Below, one piece after another: positions 46,761 to 58,414 of a stretch of 64,000 nt of DNA (position 1 is the first letter of the stretch; the number at the start of each line of letters is the position of its first letter). This DNA comes from Corbicula japonica (taxonomy: Eukaryota > Mollusca > Bivalvia > Venerida > Cyrenidae): the NCBI GenBank assembly GCA_038501625.1, contig JAZAYU010000063.1, positions 124,001 through 188,000 of the forward strand. The letters run 5' to 3'. Made by a program: the position numbers and the translations under genes. Under the pieces are notes generated by a model. That model searched no databases. It was not told the DNA's origin and was given only the letters and a program-made list of their open reading frames with translations.

Positions 46761-47190
46761 TAAATATTTTAACTTTTTAGCACGGATATTCATGATCTTA
46801 TTTTTTGTTTTACCTTACTTATTTCGGCGTAAGTAAATTCTGCTGAGACAGAAAGTTTTTTAATGTACAAAGTAGTTTAATGTTTTCCTTTATATTTATT
46901 CCATACCCACTGTGATAGTTTGATAATAACAAAGTGATACTTATTTATTATTATTTTACTTTTTACTAGTTTGCCTCTCTGGGTCATGCAACCAATACAA
47001 AGGACCGCAATGGAAATAAGTGCTCGCACTTTATTGCGTTATCCTTGGTATTTGAAGCATTCCATGGTTATCTCTGCTTCTAAACATTTTATATGATTGT
47101 TATTTGTTGGTAATATTTATTTTTATTGTTCATATGTATAAAAATTATGTAAACCATTGTATGTTTCCTATGCCGAAATAAATCTATAAA
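46761..47190 (+). other. LINE 3' UTR
   Basis: Non-coding tail of the LINE, ending around CCGAAATAAATCTATAAAAA with the AATAAA signal. The exact end is uncertain. Confidence 0.6.
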
Positions 47191-47423
47191 AAGATACAAA
47201 ACTGCACATGTCTGAATCCTTGAGGACAATGCTTACGAGAGGGCACTTGAAAATCTTTATGCATAAAGGGTTCTTAATGAGATTCTAAAGTGCACTGTTC
47301 TTAAATTTGTTTAATATCGTTGAAATTACTATTAAAACTATTAAACTAAGTTAAATGTGTAAATTAGCAACGGTTATATTAAGAAATCGCATCTACCATA
47401 GCGCGAAAAAGTAGTGAAAAAAG

Positions 47424-47845
47424 GGGAAATATGCATATCAGGAATTGTCACGTCCAGCAAACACAGCCTCCCCACACAGATCAAAAGTAGAGAGGAGAAG
47501 AGAGCATGGTATTAAAATGATCAGTTACAATATGGACGCCACATACAATTAACGAAAAAGAAAACTCGAGGGGTACCTGCCTTGTAACGGTCAGTGGCAA
47601 AACAATTTGCCACTGGGAGTTTAAACCATGTTCTAGGGTGTACAAACAGGTTCTCATATCACAATTGTGAAATAACTTCAACCCACCCATCAGCTGAACA
47701 ATGTTGCATGCAAAAGCACACAAACATTTAAAACAAAAGAAGCTTATAGCATTAAAAAGCTAAAGGGCGTGCACTCCATGATCTTACTGAGACCAGAGTA
47801 CAAAGAGTCAAATCAGCAAGAACACGATGACAGGGAACACTTACA
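47424..47845 (+). repeat. Dispersed repeat A, near-complete copy
   Basis: Starts AATATGCATATCAGGAATTG and passes CACAGCCTCCCCACACAG, AGTAGAGAGGAGAAGAGAGC, ACGGTCAGTGGCAAAACAAT, GCCACTGGGAGTTTAAACCA, CCACCCATCAGCTGAACAA, TTGCATGCAAAAGCACACAA and TACTGAGACCAGAGTA-like words, ending near GAACACGATGACAGGGA. About 420 bp, non-coding. Confidence 0.8.
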
Positions 47846-47939
47846 CACCTGCCGCCGTCGTGCAACCAAAGACGATAAGCATAATGATCAACTGTAGATG
47901 GTTTAATCACCAGGCCTGCAGAGCGCTGCAGAATATCAG

Positions 47940-48245
47940 GTTGGTAACCTTTCTTTTTGAATTTTCAGATGTTTGAGGAAATGAGAGGAAATGAGAGAAT
48001 GGGTTTCCTATTCAATCACTTTTTTAAAGAATCAAACAATAAACAATGCACGTAAACGAGAACCCAGAGGGTTACTTCTAAACTGTTTCAGGAGTTTAAA
48101 ATCCCGGTTCTTAGATCACCAACCTCATTACTTCCCCAGGCAGGTTCTTAATTAAAAGACGTCTGTATGATGCCTGAAAAATACACTCCAACCAGCCAAT
48201 CAACTCGACAATATTGCATGCTAAAGCACACAAACGTTATATGTA
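47940..48245 (+). repeat. Dispersed repeat A, diverged copy
   Basis: GAGAACCCAGAGGGTTACTT, GGAGTTTAAAATCCCGGTTC, CACCAACCTCATTACTTCC and TTGCATGCTAAAGCACACAA keep the repeat A order with many changes. Confidence 0.6.
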
Positions 48246-48913
48246 TTAATATTTTAAACACATGATGCAGGGGATTGTCAAGCCGAAATTGGCATATCCT
48301 CTATGAATTTACTGATATCAAAGCATCTTAAAATCTTGAATTAAAAAGGCAAAACATGATGGCAGGAATAAAGAAACTGATTAAAAGTCTATGGTCCTTT
48401 TTTAAGATTTCCCTAGAACCTTAATATAATGAAAAAGCACATTTGATTATTCAGGATAAAGTCATAATGTAGCATATAAAATAGATGAAATAAATAACTT
48501 AAATGTTACCTTTTGCTTAATTTATAACTTACATGATAAACCAGATGGTTATTTTACATTTCCGCTCGTTTTTAATAGTATTTCAATAGAAACAAGGAAA
48601 ATAACGCTAGACTCTCGCCTACAAACTTACTTAAATCTGAATATCACATATTATGGCGTTGATTACAATGAGGAACGCCATATTGAAAGACAAAATACAT
48701 GTTTTATTTCCATTCCTCATTTTTTAAGAAGATGCAATGAATATATCAGCTGAATGTCGGGTATCACTCATTATAATGTTTGTGTCCTGTTCAGTGCGCA
48801 GTACCTTAGCAAGATTAACAGCTTATACTAGGAAGCATACCAGAACTTGATGGATAGTCATCACAAGTGCAACCGAGCAGTATGAGAGTACCTAGTACAA
48901 ATCTTTGCAAAAA
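48246..48913. other. Unannotated AT-rich sequence
   Basis: No gene seen between two copies of repeat A. Confidence 0.3.
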
Positions 48914-49340
48914 AGTGAAATATGCATATCAGGAATCGCCACATTCAGAAAAAACAGCCTCCCCACAGAGTCAAAAAGAAGAGAGGGAGAGAGCATGGTT
49001 AATAAAATGATCAGTTTCAAAAGAGACACCACTAACAATTAACAAAAATGAGAACCCGAGGGGTTACCGCTTTGGAACGGTCAGTGGCAAGTCAAATTGC
49101 CACTGGGGGTTTAAACCAGGTTCTAGGGTGCACCAACCTCACACTTGCCCCAACAGGTTCTCATATTACAAAACAAATACAAGTTGTCTTGGTGAAACAA
49201 CTCCAACCCACTTATTGGCTCAACAATGTTGCATGCAAAACCACACAAACATATAAAACATAAGAATCTAATAGAATTGCAAAGCCAAAGAGCGGGTACT
49301 CAACGAGCTTACCGAGACCAGAGCTCCTGGAGTAAGTTGC
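48914..49340 (+). repeat. Dispersed repeat A, best-preserved forward copy
   Basis: Runs from GTGAAATATGCATATCAGGA to CCGAGACCAGAGCTCCTGGA. All diagnostic words are present, including GCACCAACCTCACACTTGCC and CCCAACAGGTTCTCATATTA. Open frames of about 70 codons on its plus strand are incidental. Confidence 0.8.
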
Positions 49341-52184
49341 AATGTCATAACCTACGTTCAAATTGTTATGTGGTAATTGACACTTGCTTGCATGTAGAAG
49401 CCAATGTGTGTAATGTTCATAAAAACAAATGATCTTTTATTATTTATGATATTATTTTGTTATATTTTTAAACCACTCTTTCAGATAGCATAAGTAAAAA
49501 CACATTAACAAAATATACGCTGTCGAAGACATTTACGGAACACCCTCGTAAGATGTCAATGTTTAGCTCGCAAAAGATTGATTAGTTACGATAAAAAAGC
49601 TGCAATGAACACGGTGGTTCGTTAGGTAAAATAATGTTAACCAGTTTTAAGTGGCGGTAAATTTATAAGATGATACGTAATATATCAGTATACAACATCT
49701 GTTTTATAGCAACGCTTATGATAATGATAGGTTAAAGGTATTTGACCGCCTTTGTAAAGGAGAATTACAAGTTTATGCTTAATGTGGTTGAAAGGAATCA
49801 GAACTGCTGATGAGAAAATACTAATTATATAACATTTATCCTGTTAACTACCACCGACTTCAGCGGAATTTCATTTTCAAAATTATAACCATAACGATGG
49901 AATGATACAAATGATGTTCTTCCAGTGAAAAAATATACTTCACCAAATGAGCTCCAAAACGCGAGTGGCATCGAACCGAGAGAAATAACATAATAACATA
50001 ATAACAGAATTTTATAGTGAAACTCAGAAATGCATTTCTCTTTTTAAATACTTTATCAATCTTCTTTTTTAATTCATTTAATGTAAACTTTGGATGATTT
50101 TTGACAGAGAAATTTCAGAAATGCCACTGAAACTGTTTGTTTATGACGTTAAGTCATAAATTGGAAAAACATTTTCAAAATGTCCTGATTGCGAGTAAAA
50201 GGCCATTAAGGTACCAGCGTAAAACATTCTCTAACAGTTTCTGAACCATGTCGTTTTTCTGAAATGATTTTATAATTAACCGACATAATAAAACAATTCG
50301 ATCATTCAAATAGCTGTCATGAACATGTCTGACTGTCGAGGTTCAAACTACAAATGGCAATGTTCTACATGAATAGATTATATAAAGGCTGCTTGTAGCG
50401 TCCTTTTTATTCCTGGACACGGGTTAACATTTTGTATTTCTTCTCAAGAGTTTATAATGAAAGGTTGATAATCTTGGATATTGCAAATGATAACACACAA
50501 ATATTCGGTATATAATATTCAATATACATACTGATATAATTGATCGAAATATCTTGGAATACAGTTTAGCAACCACATGTCAATATATCATTTTGGTATA
50601 TAAAGTAGTATAAATCAGTTTCATGGCAATTTTACAGTTTTTTCGTGTCCCGTCTGTTTTTACTATTATAAAAACACTTCTGAATCACTAGTTCAAAGCT
50701 TGTTTTATTCAAATATTCTTTGGTTTTGTTATAAAATTACCTTTAAGTTCGTGAATCGGTATATTCAATAGCAGTTATTATCACAGTTATTATCAATGAT
50801 AAAGGCAATTTAATAACAATGTATAAGCCCTTGTTTTTGCCAAATGACCGGCAATAATTGAAGTTAGTCTAGTAGTTGATTGAATAATTAACGATTAAGT
50901 TCCATTGTGGACAATTTTCATCTTTAAGTGAAATATAATGCCGATATAACGTCATAAAACCAAGCTATGGTCGCTCGAAATAGATTAAATCTTATATCGA
51001 AAACTTGCGAATGGTTTTATTTGTTAATTTGAATAGGAGTAAAGTAATTTGAAGAAATAACGATAGCTGTAAACACGTCAGCAAATCAAAATTATTTATA
51101 TAACTTTAGCGTTATGGCAAAATTTTATATACGTTTTGTCCTAATGTGTTAATAGCACCTTGTGTAAAAACAGGAAAATGTTAAAGGAAACAAAATCAAT
51201 TTTAGTTAAGCAGTTTATGAAATAATAATAAACAGACAGAGGTCACCCTCGGAAAAAGGTATATATCGTTTGACATATAATTTTCACAAAATAGTGTGTA
51301 AATTTAATTTTGTTTGGTTTATTAATTTTTCTTCGAGTTGCGAATATTATTCAACGTCCAATTTGATTTTGGATGTGGAAATGATATTTGGTTGGCATAT
51401 TTTAATAAACATTTGTCATGGGTTAATTTCAAATTTTGGAATTTTCGGAGTGACGGTATATTTCATAATTCTGTTGTCATATAACCGTTACTATCTTTTC
51501 ATTTATGACCATGACACCATTGGAAGTATATATTATATATAATATATTATAAGTTTCAACAAAGTCTATTAGAATGTTTCAGTTAATATAACAACAATTA
51601 GTAAATAGTCAAAAACAGAATATTGCATGAAAGTTGATAACGTGTTTGTTTTTTAAAATCAGAGTGGGTTAAATCATATAAATTGCTGCCACTCATGTCT
51701 TAGGAGTAGACATAATCTACACTGAACAATGGCACAATGTGGGAATTAATATAAAATACCGGATATTAGTTGCTAGGTGAAATACCATTCAGTTCGTTAA
51801 ATATAATTGAATTAATGTCCTATAAGGATTTGCTTACTCACAAAGCATCCAGTAAAACTTGCTTAAATATCATGATAAAAAGTTGATATATTTCTGTATG
51901 TGTTTCCAAAATGTTTGTTGTTTTTATTTTGTCTACCATTCTAACTAATTGTTGATATTTTTGCTTAAACTTTTATTCTTTTCTAATATTCGCGTCAATA
52001 TCAATATTCATGTAAAAACATTTTTATTTGTTTGTGTGACCAAGCTTATAAAATATCTTCTGAGCGTATCATCAAATATTTCCAAAAAACTTCATGCAGC
52101 CTATTAAAAGCTACAACAAAACTGCGTAAGTAGCAATTTTAAAGGCAATTATTATTTGTCACCAGTTTCTTCGAAGCAACAACC
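49341..52184. other. Long AT-rich stretch, nothing recognised
   Basis: About 2.8 kb with no credible exon, RNA gene or repeat partner in the window. A stretch of TATATTATATATAATATATT lies at about 51527. One open frame of 90 codons (51270-51542) is low-complexity, Phe/Ile/Tyr-rich and unconvincing. Confidence 0.35.
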
Positions 52185-52295
52185 TCATTCTTGCCCCCCC
52201 CACCCCCCATCATTTGAACAAACACGAACAAGTTGTCTTATTAAATGAGCTCCAACCCGCCATCAACTCGAAAATGTTGCATGCAAAAGCACATA
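52185..52295 (+). repeat. Dispersed repeat A, short fragment
   Basis: CAACCTCATTCTTGCC, a C-rich run, ACAAGTTGTCTTATTAAATG, AGCTCCAACCCGCCATCAAC and TTGCATGCAAAAGCACATA. Confidence 0.6.
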
Positions 52296-52414
52296 GGGCC
52301 ATTTACCGCTGACAATAGAGTTGTATTAACCTAAAATTTCTCATTGAAGGTTATCCGTTTTATGCACATAAATGTTTGGGATATATCAAAAGTGGTAGTG
52401 TTCACTTGTGTTAA

Positions 52415-52550
52415 TAAGGTGTTGTGCTCAACCAGGAGCTAGGCAGAATGAATAGAATTATGCATTCCATTACTGCCCATGAACAGGCTCGACAAAACCG
52501 AGCCTTCATTTTTATATTGAACATGTTCAGTAGCTTTCGGAGTGTCTTTT
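52415..52550 (+). repeat. Dispersed repeat B, fragment
   Basis: ATTATGCATTCCATTACTGC, CCATGAACAGGCTCGACAAA and GTTCAGTAGCTTTCGG match the second half of the copy at 55305. Confidence 0.5.
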
Positions 52551-53302
52551 AGTTTATCGTAACTTTATTCACCTGTTCTAATCTAGTTCTCAGACAAATA
52601 TGAACGAAGAAATAATGAAGTAGCGACTTACAGAGGGTTCCTATTTTGTTTATTTATTATTTAATGCACGAGTTTTTGAGATGGGCTGGTCCTCAAATAA
52701 AACTAGTATCGATGTAAGCGTAAATATATGTGTAATTAAGTAATGGTTTTTTGTTGCAAAATATCTTCTTTGATAAACATTTCATCTCCTTGAAAGGCTT
52801 ATAAACAAATGTCTAAACCATTGTAATTCAAACAAACGCTTAATATATTCAAAATGTGTTTTGTTCTGGTATCTACAACTGTTATATCTGTAAAAATATC
52901 ATCCGAATTACACCATTACCATACCATAAACCGCTTAATCAGTTTACTTCGTTGAAAAGTAACTTGTTTTCAAATGATTCGCCCATTTACCAGTAACAGA
53001 CTTTATCAGGTCGTAAGAGAATTTGACGAAATCAAAGGGTAACCGCAAACCTTTTAGAAATCTGAAATAAAAAAGGAGGGCGAAATTTTTAATGCTGCTA
53101 CTAGATAACTTTTGTGTTTGCTCTGCCAAAAATGTAAAAACTGTTTTAAAATGTACACGATAATTAATTTAAGCATAAGTACCAAAATTAAGTACAGAAT
53201 TTAGATAGACTTCTTCGAACTATAAAATCGAAAGTTACTGTATTATTTTTTTGTCATTAGTAAGTGAACATCTATATTTTAACGTGTTCAATGATGGCAT
53301 AA
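52551..53302. other. Unannotated AT-rich sequence
   Basis: No gene or repeat recognised. Confidence 0.3.
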
Positions 53303-53536
53303 TATACTGAAAGGATAAAGAAACGCAGGGTAACATTTGTTCCGATATATTAAGAACGCGTTCTCCAAATAAAGTGAAACTTTGTGTATTGAGTTATTAG
53401 GTCATGATACACCTTAACATGTGTCGAAAGTGAATAAAACTTGTCTCCACTGCCTCAGTGTAAACCGTCGTGGAGCATGAGCTTTCAAACCTGCCTATCC
53501 AATTGTTACCCTGCGTTTCTTTATCCTTTCAGTATA
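53303..53536. mobile_element. MITE with perfect 33-bp terminal inverted repeats
   Basis: The left arm 53303-53335 (TATACTGAAAGGATAAAGAA, then ACGCAGGGTAACA) is matched without a mismatch by the reverse complement of 53504-53536. The ends read TA-TACTGAAAGG and CCTTTCAGTA-TA, so a TA duplication of the Tc1/mariner type is possible. The 168-bp interior is non-coding. Perfect arms imply a recent insertion or recent amplification. Confidence 0.85.
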
Positions 53537-53944
53537 TAAACGTAAAAGGGCATTACTTACTTTAAATTAGACAGAGAATGCTCCCCCTTTAGTTCATTAA
53601 CTAGTTACACGATTACACGGTTCGACATCAATAACGATATCTCATCGCCAACAAAAAACATTTTACGCCTACAAATTATTTCGTCGTGAAGGACTGAGTA
53701 GACAAATATTATTCCTGAATTCAAATCCGAAGAGAAAAGACATGATTGTACCAAAATCGAGCTCAAGATTGCCTTTATCAAGCTAGTCATGAGGATACCA
53801 TGAATTAAGAAAGAAAGTACAGCATTGAAACATTTAGGAACAGTAATTCAAAACGAAAGATATGTCACATTCGACATTAATCTAAATTCTAGTATAGGTG
53901 AGCTAAGGGTAGGTGAATTGGTAAGGACATATTAAGAAATATCA
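53537..53944. other. Unannotated sequence
   Basis: Nothing recognised; precedes the Penelope-like remnant. Confidence 0.3.
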
Positions 53945-55205
53945 AAAGAAAATCACTTTTTGACTGTTCTATTCATGACCTTCAACATAGTTTAAAACAT
54001 TCTGTTAGACACGCTATGATTTCAAGTTTGGCTTCTCTTTCTATATTAAGTTTACAGAAAGTGTATAACATAAAAGGGAAAATCAAGACTTTTACAACAG
54101 ATTTGTTTTAACACCTGCTGTAAGGCTTCAAATAATGTAATTTTAGTGTGACGTATACACTATATTAATATTCAAACTGATGAGCTTAATAAAACGAATG
54201 CTTGCACACTGACTTCTTCATCTGAGAGTGATATTGTTGCTGCACACACACTATAAATCACAAAATTTAGAATCAGTGTTGAGTCGCATCAAGACAAAGT
54301 ACCTACTAAGTATTGGTTGCCTAAAATGCACAAACCACCGTACAATGTAAGATTTATTGCAAACTCTAGTTCTTGTACAACTTCTAAATTATCCGTGTTC
54401 TAAACATCTTGTCTTACAGCTATAAAAGAAAATGTAATAAGGTATTGCAAAATGATTTTTGAAACCATTGGCAAAAATTTATTTTGGTCTAAAAACATTC
54501 AAATGACGTTTTAAAGACAAATAATTTTCAGGCGTTCTGTTTGTCTACTTATGATTTCTCTATTTTTTATACTTTACTCCCTAATACTTTAATAAGAGAC
54601 AAGCTTACCAATCTTATTGAAAAAAACGTTTGCTAGAGAAAATATGGGCTTTTTTCACATATGGTTCTTATGATCATTATACCTTACGGACCTGTCAAGA
54701 CCTTATCACGGAGTTCACACTTTTATTGGATACTATTAAGGCGAGGTTTAGTACCTCTTTTTATAAACAAGTAATAGGCACCCCTTGTTGCTGATCTGTT
54801 TTTATACTGTTATGAAAGAGATCACTTTCTACCGAACATCAAGATGACATAATAACAGCTTTAACAACACCTCGAGTTACCTTGATGATTTGTTCAAAGT
54901 AGATAATAAGCAAACTTTCTTAATCTTAATCTTTCAATTGAAAATGGATACGTCACTACTAAAATATTATGATAAAAGAAGTGATTTTAATTTGAATATA
55001 GTAAATTTTCCTTTTATAGACGGCGATGTTCCTCGTAAAAAAAATTAAAACAAGATTATCTGTATCAAAAATTTAGGAAAATCTGTTACGAGTTTTATCG
55101 CCGATATCCAGATTAAATCCAAAAATCACTATTGCAACAATTTATTTCATAGCCAGTTTTTTGGAGATTTAATTCATAAACTTAAGAATACAGTTTGTTA
55201 ACCAG
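53945..55205 (+). pseudogene. Penelope-like reverse transcriptase remnant
   Basis: A strongly decayed retroelement reading frame. In order and across several frames one can read: SNNVI (about 54131); DIVAAHT; VPTKYWLPKMHKPPYN-like words (LPKMHK about 54318-54335); VRFIANSSSCTTSKLS; LVADLFLYCYERD, preceded by a small deletion; the RT catalytic YLDDLFKVDN (YLDD at about 54877-54888); DKRSDFNLNIVNFPFIDGDV (about 54971-55030); and GDLIHKLKN near the end. At least a dozen stops and frameshifts make it non-functional. LPK-x-HK followed by R-x-I-x-(N)SSS and a YLDD box is typical of Penelope-like RTs; no GIY-YIG endonuclease was recognised. It ends where a reverse copy of repeat A begins. Clade is inference. 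Confidence 0.7.
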
Positions 55206-55224
55206 TTCCTCCCATTGTTTCTTT

Positions 55225-55304
55225 TATCCCTGTCATCGTGTTCTTGCTTATTTAACTCCAGGTACTCTGGTCTCGGTAAGGTCATTGAGTACCCACCCAT
55301 TTGG
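55225..55304 (-). repeat. Dispersed repeat A, 3' part of an interrupted reverse copy
   Basis: TTATCCCTGTCATCGTGTTC, TTGCTTATTTAACTCCAGGT, ACTCTGGTCTCGGTAAGGTC and ATTGAGTACCCACCCATTTG. The copy resumes at about 55832 after an inserted B element. Confidence 0.75.
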
Positions 55305-55831
55305 CTTTTGAAGGTCGCTGAGCACGATACTTGTGTGCTATGTTATTAGTACTTCTAAATAGCTGTTGATTAAATATTTTGGCCTGTTTATAGATGGATT
55401 TTTTCAATATCCAAGCCAATATAGTTTTGGATATTGTTTAATCACCCCAGTGGTATATTTCCTGCTTTTTGAATTTTGCCTTTGGCGTTGTATGTGATAC
55501 GCTAGATTTATATTCTCTGATCATCTTTCAGAATTCTATTATGTTAAGCTACTCCCATTGTTTTCTCGTTAAGGGCAAGCCCATTATTTTATCTGTGGAC
55601 CATACGACGCTGGAAATGGAATGTCATTATTCTGAAAAAAAAACATTGAAGGTTCCATGTTTACCGTCATATGCATACCATCGTTTGGGATGATGAAAAT
55701 TGAACTGTATATTAGTGTAAATATTGAGTTGTGCTAAACCCGGGTTTAGGCGGCCCTTGCAGTAAATTGCATTTTCATAACTGTCCATGAACAGGCTCGA
55801 TCAAACCGGTCGTGTTCGATGGCTTTCAAAG
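55305..55831 (+). mobile_element. Dispersed element B, nested in repeat A
   Basis: About 530 bp, from CTTTTGAAGGTCGCTGAGCA to GATGGCTTTCAAAG. The same sequence lies inverted at 63030-63490. Its two ends are loosely inverted (CTTTTGAAGG and GGCTTTCAAAG), which hints at short TIRs of a DNA element. It splits a copy of repeat A, so it is a mobile unit younger than that copy. The 74-codon open frame inside it (55469-55693) has no recognisable product. Confidence 0.65.
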
Positions 55832-56206
55832 TTCCCTTTTCATCTATAATATTAGCTCTTATGTTTTATATGTGTGTGTGCTTTTACATGCAACGTTGTT
55901 GATCTGATGGGAGCTTTGGAGTTATTTCACCAACACAACTTGTGCATGTGTGTTCATAAGAACCTGTTGGGTCAAGTGTGAGGTTGGTGCACCCTAGAAC
56001 CTGAATTAAACCACCAGTTGCAAACTGTTTTGCCACTAACCGTTCGAAGGCGGTAACTCCTAGGGTTAGTTAATTGTTTTGTGGCGTCTTGTTTTAAATT
56101 GATTATTGTGATACCATGCTCTCTTCTCCTCTATACTTTTTGGCTGTGTGGGGAGGCTGTGTCGCTTGATGTGGACATTCCTAATATGCATATTTCACTT
56201 TTTTTA
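55832..56206 (-). repeat. Dispersed repeat A, 5' part of the interrupted reverse copy
   Basis: GTGCTTTTACATGCAACGTT, TAAGAACCTGTTGGGTCAAG, TGAGGTTGGTGCACCCTAGA, CTAACCGTTCGAAGGCGGTA, ATGCTCTCTTCTCCTCTATA and ATTCCTAATATGCATATTTC. Confidence 0.8.
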
Positions 56207-57541
56207 TTAAGGAAAATAATTCAATGTTGTTGTTTTTTTAATTTAACCCAAGTTATGTTCTGTTATCACTGGAAATCAGACAAAATGGCAAAATTAAGAG
56301 AAAACGCAGATGATTTCAAATGCTTAATAAATCCCGGTGAAAACCATCATGCAAAAACAATTCTTATTTTGATAACAAATAGTTTAAAAATAAGAAAACT
56401 AACAGCTTATTTGGGTGATACATAATCTTTAAAATGTAAATTGACAGAAATCAACCATTTTGGCTTGAATCAACTGTTCCGGTGGGAACCAATGAGAAAT
56501 AACCATAAATGTTATTAAAAATTGTTACATAAACGAACATTTACATACACAAGACACCAGGATGGTTGTCTTTTATGGTCTGCCTCAATTGTCTATTGCC
56601 TTCGGCAGGAAAAAAATGTTAGCAGCTTGCTTCTTCAGAAGGTTATACAACGATCTTCAACAAAGATACAATTGTTGTCTGCATTTAATCATCTTTACTT
56701 TCATACCAGTGAACATCATACAATTGTTGAAAACGATATTAAATGAAATTTGTTAAGAAACAGGAGCATTACTCAAGTAAAAGACAACTAATTACAGATC
56801 TGCAATCCTTTGCCAAATTGGTTTCTTTGTCTGTGTTTCATCAAAGATGTCTGCGACTCTATTGAAATTCGCAGCCCTTTTTGCATAGCCGCATTAATCT
56901 GGAATAAATGCTCGAAAGACAATGCAACAATTGTCGTTAAAATGTAATTTGTGGTTATTTTAATTTCATTATATTTTTATTAACGTTTCACTAATTTTGT
57001 GTCATTATTTTGGATCATGCATTTTCCATGTTGAGCTGCTTCCAAAATCGTTTTCTTTAACAAATCATGAGTTCTACAAGTAACCGTTCAACATCAACAC
57101 ACCATTCTGTAACTAGCTATTCTGATGGTTCGGTTTCTTAATACAGTTTCGAGATTAATTACAACATATCGATGCAAATGAACATGATGGTTCGTTGGGT
57201 ATATTGACTTCATCAGTTTTGAAGAGGCCATTGAATAAGTAGAGGAAATGTCATATATCATTAAGATATTCCCGTATATTAATAATCAGTTATAGGTTAA
57301 AATAATTAAGTATTATATCGTTAGAGTAGAGGTATATTACAAAGTTCACCTAAGTGCAGCTGACGATTGGCAAGTATTAAACAGGTTATAGGAGTTAAAG
57401 GTGGTTAATATCTCTGTTTATAATTATAAATATGGCACATATTTTTATAAGATAATATAACTCCGAATTTGATATCTGCTTAGGGAAGTTTCACTTCTTG
57501 TGCTAAAACTATTCTAAGTTCTTTTCATAACTGACGTCAAT
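56207..57541. other. Unannotated AT-rich sequence
   Basis: The open frame at 56081-56425 starts inside repeat A and has no domain, so I do not call it. No other feature was recognised. Confidence 0.3.
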
Positions 57542-57796
57542 TTAATATATAACTTCTCTTAAAACCGCACGCGATAAAATCAAAACCGGGTTACCGGGTT
57601 TCCATACAAATTTGTGTTTTGTCGCATTGCAGACGTTTATGCAATTGACAAAGCCACAATGCATTTGAGTTGAAGGTACTTTAAAATAAGAATTTTCTTT
57701 CTTTAAATACAAATTATCCTGGACGTCTCTGGCATAGTAAACAGTGTTGGTCATAAAATCTTTCAATCGTGTGCTAAAGAGGGTGGTTGGTATCAT
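57542..57796 (-). CDS. Uncertain small ORF, 84 codons
   Basis: An ATG-initiated frame whose composition is less biased than the other short frames around it: TLFSTRLKDFMTNTVYYARD, four cysteines or so, and a stop at 57542. I do not recognise it. No membrane segment or signal peptide, no neighbouring exon and no repeat partner in the window. It may be a chance frame or a fragment of a decayed gene. Confidence 0.15.
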   Translation of the reverse strand: MIPTTLFSTRLKDFMTNTVYYARDVQDNLYLKKENSYFKVPSTQMHCGFVNCINVCNATKHKFVWKPGNPVLILSRAVLREVIY

Positions 57797-58414
57797 TTAA
57801 ATTCCCAGATGCCTTGTCAACATGTTATTTTATTTAATCATGCAGCTGTATTAAATAAGCTATGACATAATATCTTACTGTAATATCAGCAATTGACTAA
57901 TACCACTTTAGGACACCGACCACTTCGACTAAATATTTTATTATAAAGGCCATCGCCCTAAAATTTTCTTTTCGAACTCGCAATTAATATTCAAGCACAA
58001 CAAGAAAAATATTTTTTTCATAACTTTTCATTGTTCTCGATCTAACACTTAACAACAATTAAATCAAGTTTTAGATACAAGAGTATAAACTCGATGCTAG
58101 AATGAGCGAGGAACTCGCGAAAATTTAACTTCATCTTAAATTTCTGTAGATACAAGCGCGTGACATTAATAAAGTATATATCAGAGACAATGTCTTCTTT
58201 GACTCTACGTCCTTGCTAAATTGCTTTGTCAGCTGTAAAACGCCTTTCAAAAACAGTCATAAGACATTTACTTTTATCTAACGTTGATGTAAACTGTTCA
58301 CCCTTCTTTTTTGTTCAAAGTCCAGTTCAATCCAACAAAAGTAAGTTTCATCAGCGCTCTAACCCATCTAGTAAGTCACTTCTCTAACCACTTTTTTCAC
58401 GACACTGGCAGTGG
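57797..58414. other. Unannotated AT-rich sequence
   Basis: Nothing recognised. Confidence 0.3.

Larger units (their letters stand above)
44009..47190 (+). mobile_element. CR1-like LINE, 5'-truncated, nearly intact ORF2
   Basis: A non-LTR retrotransposon starting inside the endonuclease domain (the front part is missing). It runs through the RT and C-terminal region to a stop at 46760 and a 430-bp 3' UTR with AATAAA at 47177-47182. The 5' truncation is what target-primed reverse transcription usually leaves. The ORF is open over about 900 codons apart from one frameshift at the T run near 44697-44706, so it is a recent insertion. The left junction falls in a Penelope-like fragment. No clear target duplication was found, and no matching continuation of the Penelope-like sequence was seen to the right. 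Confidence 0.85.

Noticed and set aside
51270..51542. 90-codon frame rich in Phe, Ile and Tyr
   Set aside because: Low-complexity AT-driven composition; runs into an AT palindrome.
56081..56425. 114-codon open frame with a hydrophobic start
   Set aside because: Its first third lies in a reverse copy of repeat A, and the rest shows no domain or conserved pattern.
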